Positions 62,901 through 64,000 of a stretch of 64,000 nucleotides of DNA are shown here, in pieces (position 1 is the stretch's first letter; each line of letters begins with the position of its first letter). Origin of the DNA: Synaphobranchus kaupii (taxonomy: Eukaryota; Chordata; Actinopteri; Anguilliformes; Synaphobranchidae); the NCBI GenBank assembly GCA_029718625.1, contig CM056395.1, positions 22,116,244-22,180,243 on the forward strand, read 5' to 3'. The notes beneath the pieces were generated by a model. That model was not told the origin of the DNA, made no database searches, and saw only the letters and a list, made by a program, of their open reading frames with translations. A program made the position numbers and the translations under genes.

Positions 62901-63093
62901 CACTCCACTATTCATGCCCACTCCTTCAGCTATACCCACTCCTTCAGCTATACCCACTCCTTCAGCTATGCCCACTGCTTCAGCCAGGTCAACTCCATCT
63001 GTGAACCAAGAGCTTGAGTGCCAAGAGCCCATACACCTGACTATGGTCCTTGAGGAAGAAGATGATGGTCCAAGTATTTTCTTTACTGACTGA
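59971..63093 (+). pseudogene. putative Harbinger accessory gene with expanded coding minisatellite, broken
   Basis: It begins after a splice-acceptor-like ttaccaacag (59961-59970) in an open frame rich in Lys, Gln, Glu and Ser. That frame includes a charged helix-prone segment (STMKEHMAERNKQLDEMMEAE) that looks like a coiled coil, and stops at 60206. The next frame immediately continues the same character (FERFLRAQQEAEAKIQ), so a one-step frameshift near 60200 is the likely break. The gene then enters the hexapeptide array and, from about 61492, reads without interruption to an acidic tail (VLEEEDDGPSIFFTD) and a stop at 63093. No Myb/SANT or MADF DNA-binding exon was found upstream. The accessory-gene role is inferred from the converging Harbinger nuclease and the coiled-coil tail, so it is uncertain. 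It could also be an unrelated host exon. Confidence 0.4.
60249..62985 (+). repeat. 18-bp coding-compatible minisatellite, about 150 units
   Basis: The unit is cccactcc plus a variable ten bases. Main forms are cccactccaccagctata and cccactccacctgctata (PTPPAI), cccactccactattcatg (PTPLFM), cccactccaccagttaag (PTPPVK) and cccactccttcagctatg (PTPSAM). Forms are often alternated as a 36-bp higher-order pair. Shorter 16-bp (cccactccactacatg) and 17-bp (cccactccactgctata) units shift the frame and occur only in the left part. Plus-strand frames read PTP-type or PLHQLY-type repeats, and the minus strand reads GVGIAG. All are open purely because the unit lacks stops in those frames. Confidence 0.97.
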
Positions 63094-63722
63094 GAAAGAG
63101 GTCAAAGGCAACACACCCAGGTTTGCTCCCATTGTTTGATGGCTTAATGTCCTGCCAACTTGAAATGTTGGAGCTGGAAAATGTTGAAATGTTTTATTTT
63201 CAGGTTCAAATGAAAGCGTATATATTGAACTGTTCTGCCTTATTGAACTTTGCTACCTCAAAGCATTTAAAACTTAAAGCATTGCCATTTTATTTAAATG
63301 GAATAAGGATTTTCATCAAACGTAAATGCACTAGTTCTGCACTATTTTCTACCTCAAAAAGATGTAGCCTGTTTTTTCCCCCCTGTCATTGTTTTTAAAT
63401 GGGTCAAAAATATTGATCAAACAATGCACTTCTTCCCCTATTGGATTTTGCTACCTTTGTTATTTAAATTGTTTTTATACTGTAGCAATTACTTTTTTCA
63501 TATTATCAAACGTAAATGCACTAGTTCTGCACTATTTTCTACCTCAAAAAGATGTAGCCTGTTTTTTCCCCCCCTGTCATTGTGTTTAAATGGGTCAAAG
63601 ATATTGATCAAACAATATTTCTATAAAGTCACAAACACACAAGCAAAATTAAGTTGAGAGTGCAATCTGGAACAAAAATAAAGCAGTCTGAACTTACTAT
63701 CTGAACTTACTATCTTTCTCTG
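63094..63722. other. intergenic spacer with a 110-bp direct duplication
   Basis: Two near-identical blocks at 63318-63425 and 63508-63617 begin caaacgtaaatgcactagtt and run through agatgtagcctgttttttcc and atattgatcaaacaat. They are 190 bp apart. A plus-strand polyadenylation-type aataaa lies at about 63677. No gene is in the spacer. Confidence 0.7.
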
Positions 63723-63888
63723 CTAATATATCTCTCCACACTGGGACTTGGAACTGGTGCACTTCTCCAACCCTGAGCCTAAACTCTTTCTAATGTCACG
63801 GCCAACGTTGGACTGATTCCACTGTACTGCATCATCCTCACCTCCACCCTGACCAGCCTCCCCAACCCTTCCAAAAACTTTTTCTTCA

Positions 63889-64000
63889 TCAAAATATGTC
63901 TTCCTCATCAAAATATTCATTATGTAGTTCACAAAAATTATGAAGCACACAACAGGCCATTACTATTCTGCTGACAAAAGTGATGTGGGTGTCATTTCTC
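63889..64000 (-). CDS. PIF/Harbinger DDE nuclease (HARBI1-like), C-terminal end, partial
   Basis: Reading leftwards from the window edge, the minus-strand frame gives FVSRIVMACCVLHNFCELHN followed by EYFDEEDIF and a stop at 63889-63891. The ACCVLHNFCE phrase after a hydrophobic helix is the hallmark C-terminal end of Harbinger transposases and the host HARBI1 family (DDE_Tnp_4). The catalytic residues lie beyond the window. After the stop, another minus frame continues with a plausible charged tail (DEEKVFGRVGEAG to about 63723), so the original C-terminus may have been longer and frameshifted near 63890. It faces the plus-strand repeat gene, with the two 3' ends about 800 bp apart. Confidence 0.75.
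   Translation of the reverse strand, partial: RNDTHITFVSRIVMACCVLHNFCELHNEYFDEEDIF

Noticed and set aside
60249..62985. CRISPR array
   Set aside because: Regular 18-bp units are contiguous with no unique spacers. It is a minisatellite in eukaryotic DNA.

Overview
The window looks like intergenic or intronic DNA from a ray-finned fish, most probably a teleost. It is AT-rich and full of long CA/TG microsatellites. It carries several copies of a tRNA-derived SINE whose 3' end has the UnaL2-type tail (a GGATAAGAGCGTCTGCTAAATG-like block followed by TGTAA repeats). It also holds Tc1/mariner, hAT and PIF/Harbinger DNA transposon remnants of the kinds typical of fish genomes. The UnaL2-like tail is compatible with an early-branching teleost such as an eel or tarpon relative, but the species cannot be fixed from this sequence. 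No intact host protein-coding exon could be recognised, and no rRNA, free-standing tRNA or CRISPR array was seen. Nearly all short open frames are chance frames or lie in simple repeats.

Layout. 1-12.7 kb: unassigned AT-rich DNA with an (AT)n tract, a long (CA)n tract, one SINE, a 36-bp minisatellite (6895-7354), an LTR-like stretch near 8.2-8.8 kb and a 406-bp fold-back element (11214-11619). 12.7-24 kb: Tc1-like repeat family A, two SINE copies, a long degenerate interspersed repeat (14.75-15.6 kb) and a 544-bp Tc1 deletion derivative (20591-21134). 24-36.8 kb: mostly unassigned DNA with microsatellites, a plus-strand SINE and common fish repeat fragments. 36.8-43.1 kb: the densest transposon cluster. 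It holds a 994-bp Tc1-like element, a 704-bp fold-back hAT with an 8-bp target duplication, the 5' end and broken first exon of a protein-coding hAT, a complete 1738-bp non-autonomous hAT, and a locally duplicated Tc1-like family A tail. 43-60 kb: unassigned DNA containing a CpG-rich island without a recognised gene (48.2-48.7 kb), two more truncated Tc1 elements and one SINE.

The most unusual part is 59.97-64.0 kb. A decayed plus-strand gene with a charged, coiled-coil-like segment runs into about 2.7 kb (roughly 150 units) of an 18-bp minisatellite encoding PTPPAI/PTPLFM-type hexapeptides, then a short acidic C-terminus and a stop at 63093. Converging on it from the right edge is the C-terminal end of a PIF/Harbinger DDE nuclease, with the family hallmark ACCVLHNFCE. 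The simplest reading is a Harbinger transposon whose accessory gene was invaded and expanded by a coding minisatellite. The Harbinger call on the right is fairly firm; the link between the two genes is inference.
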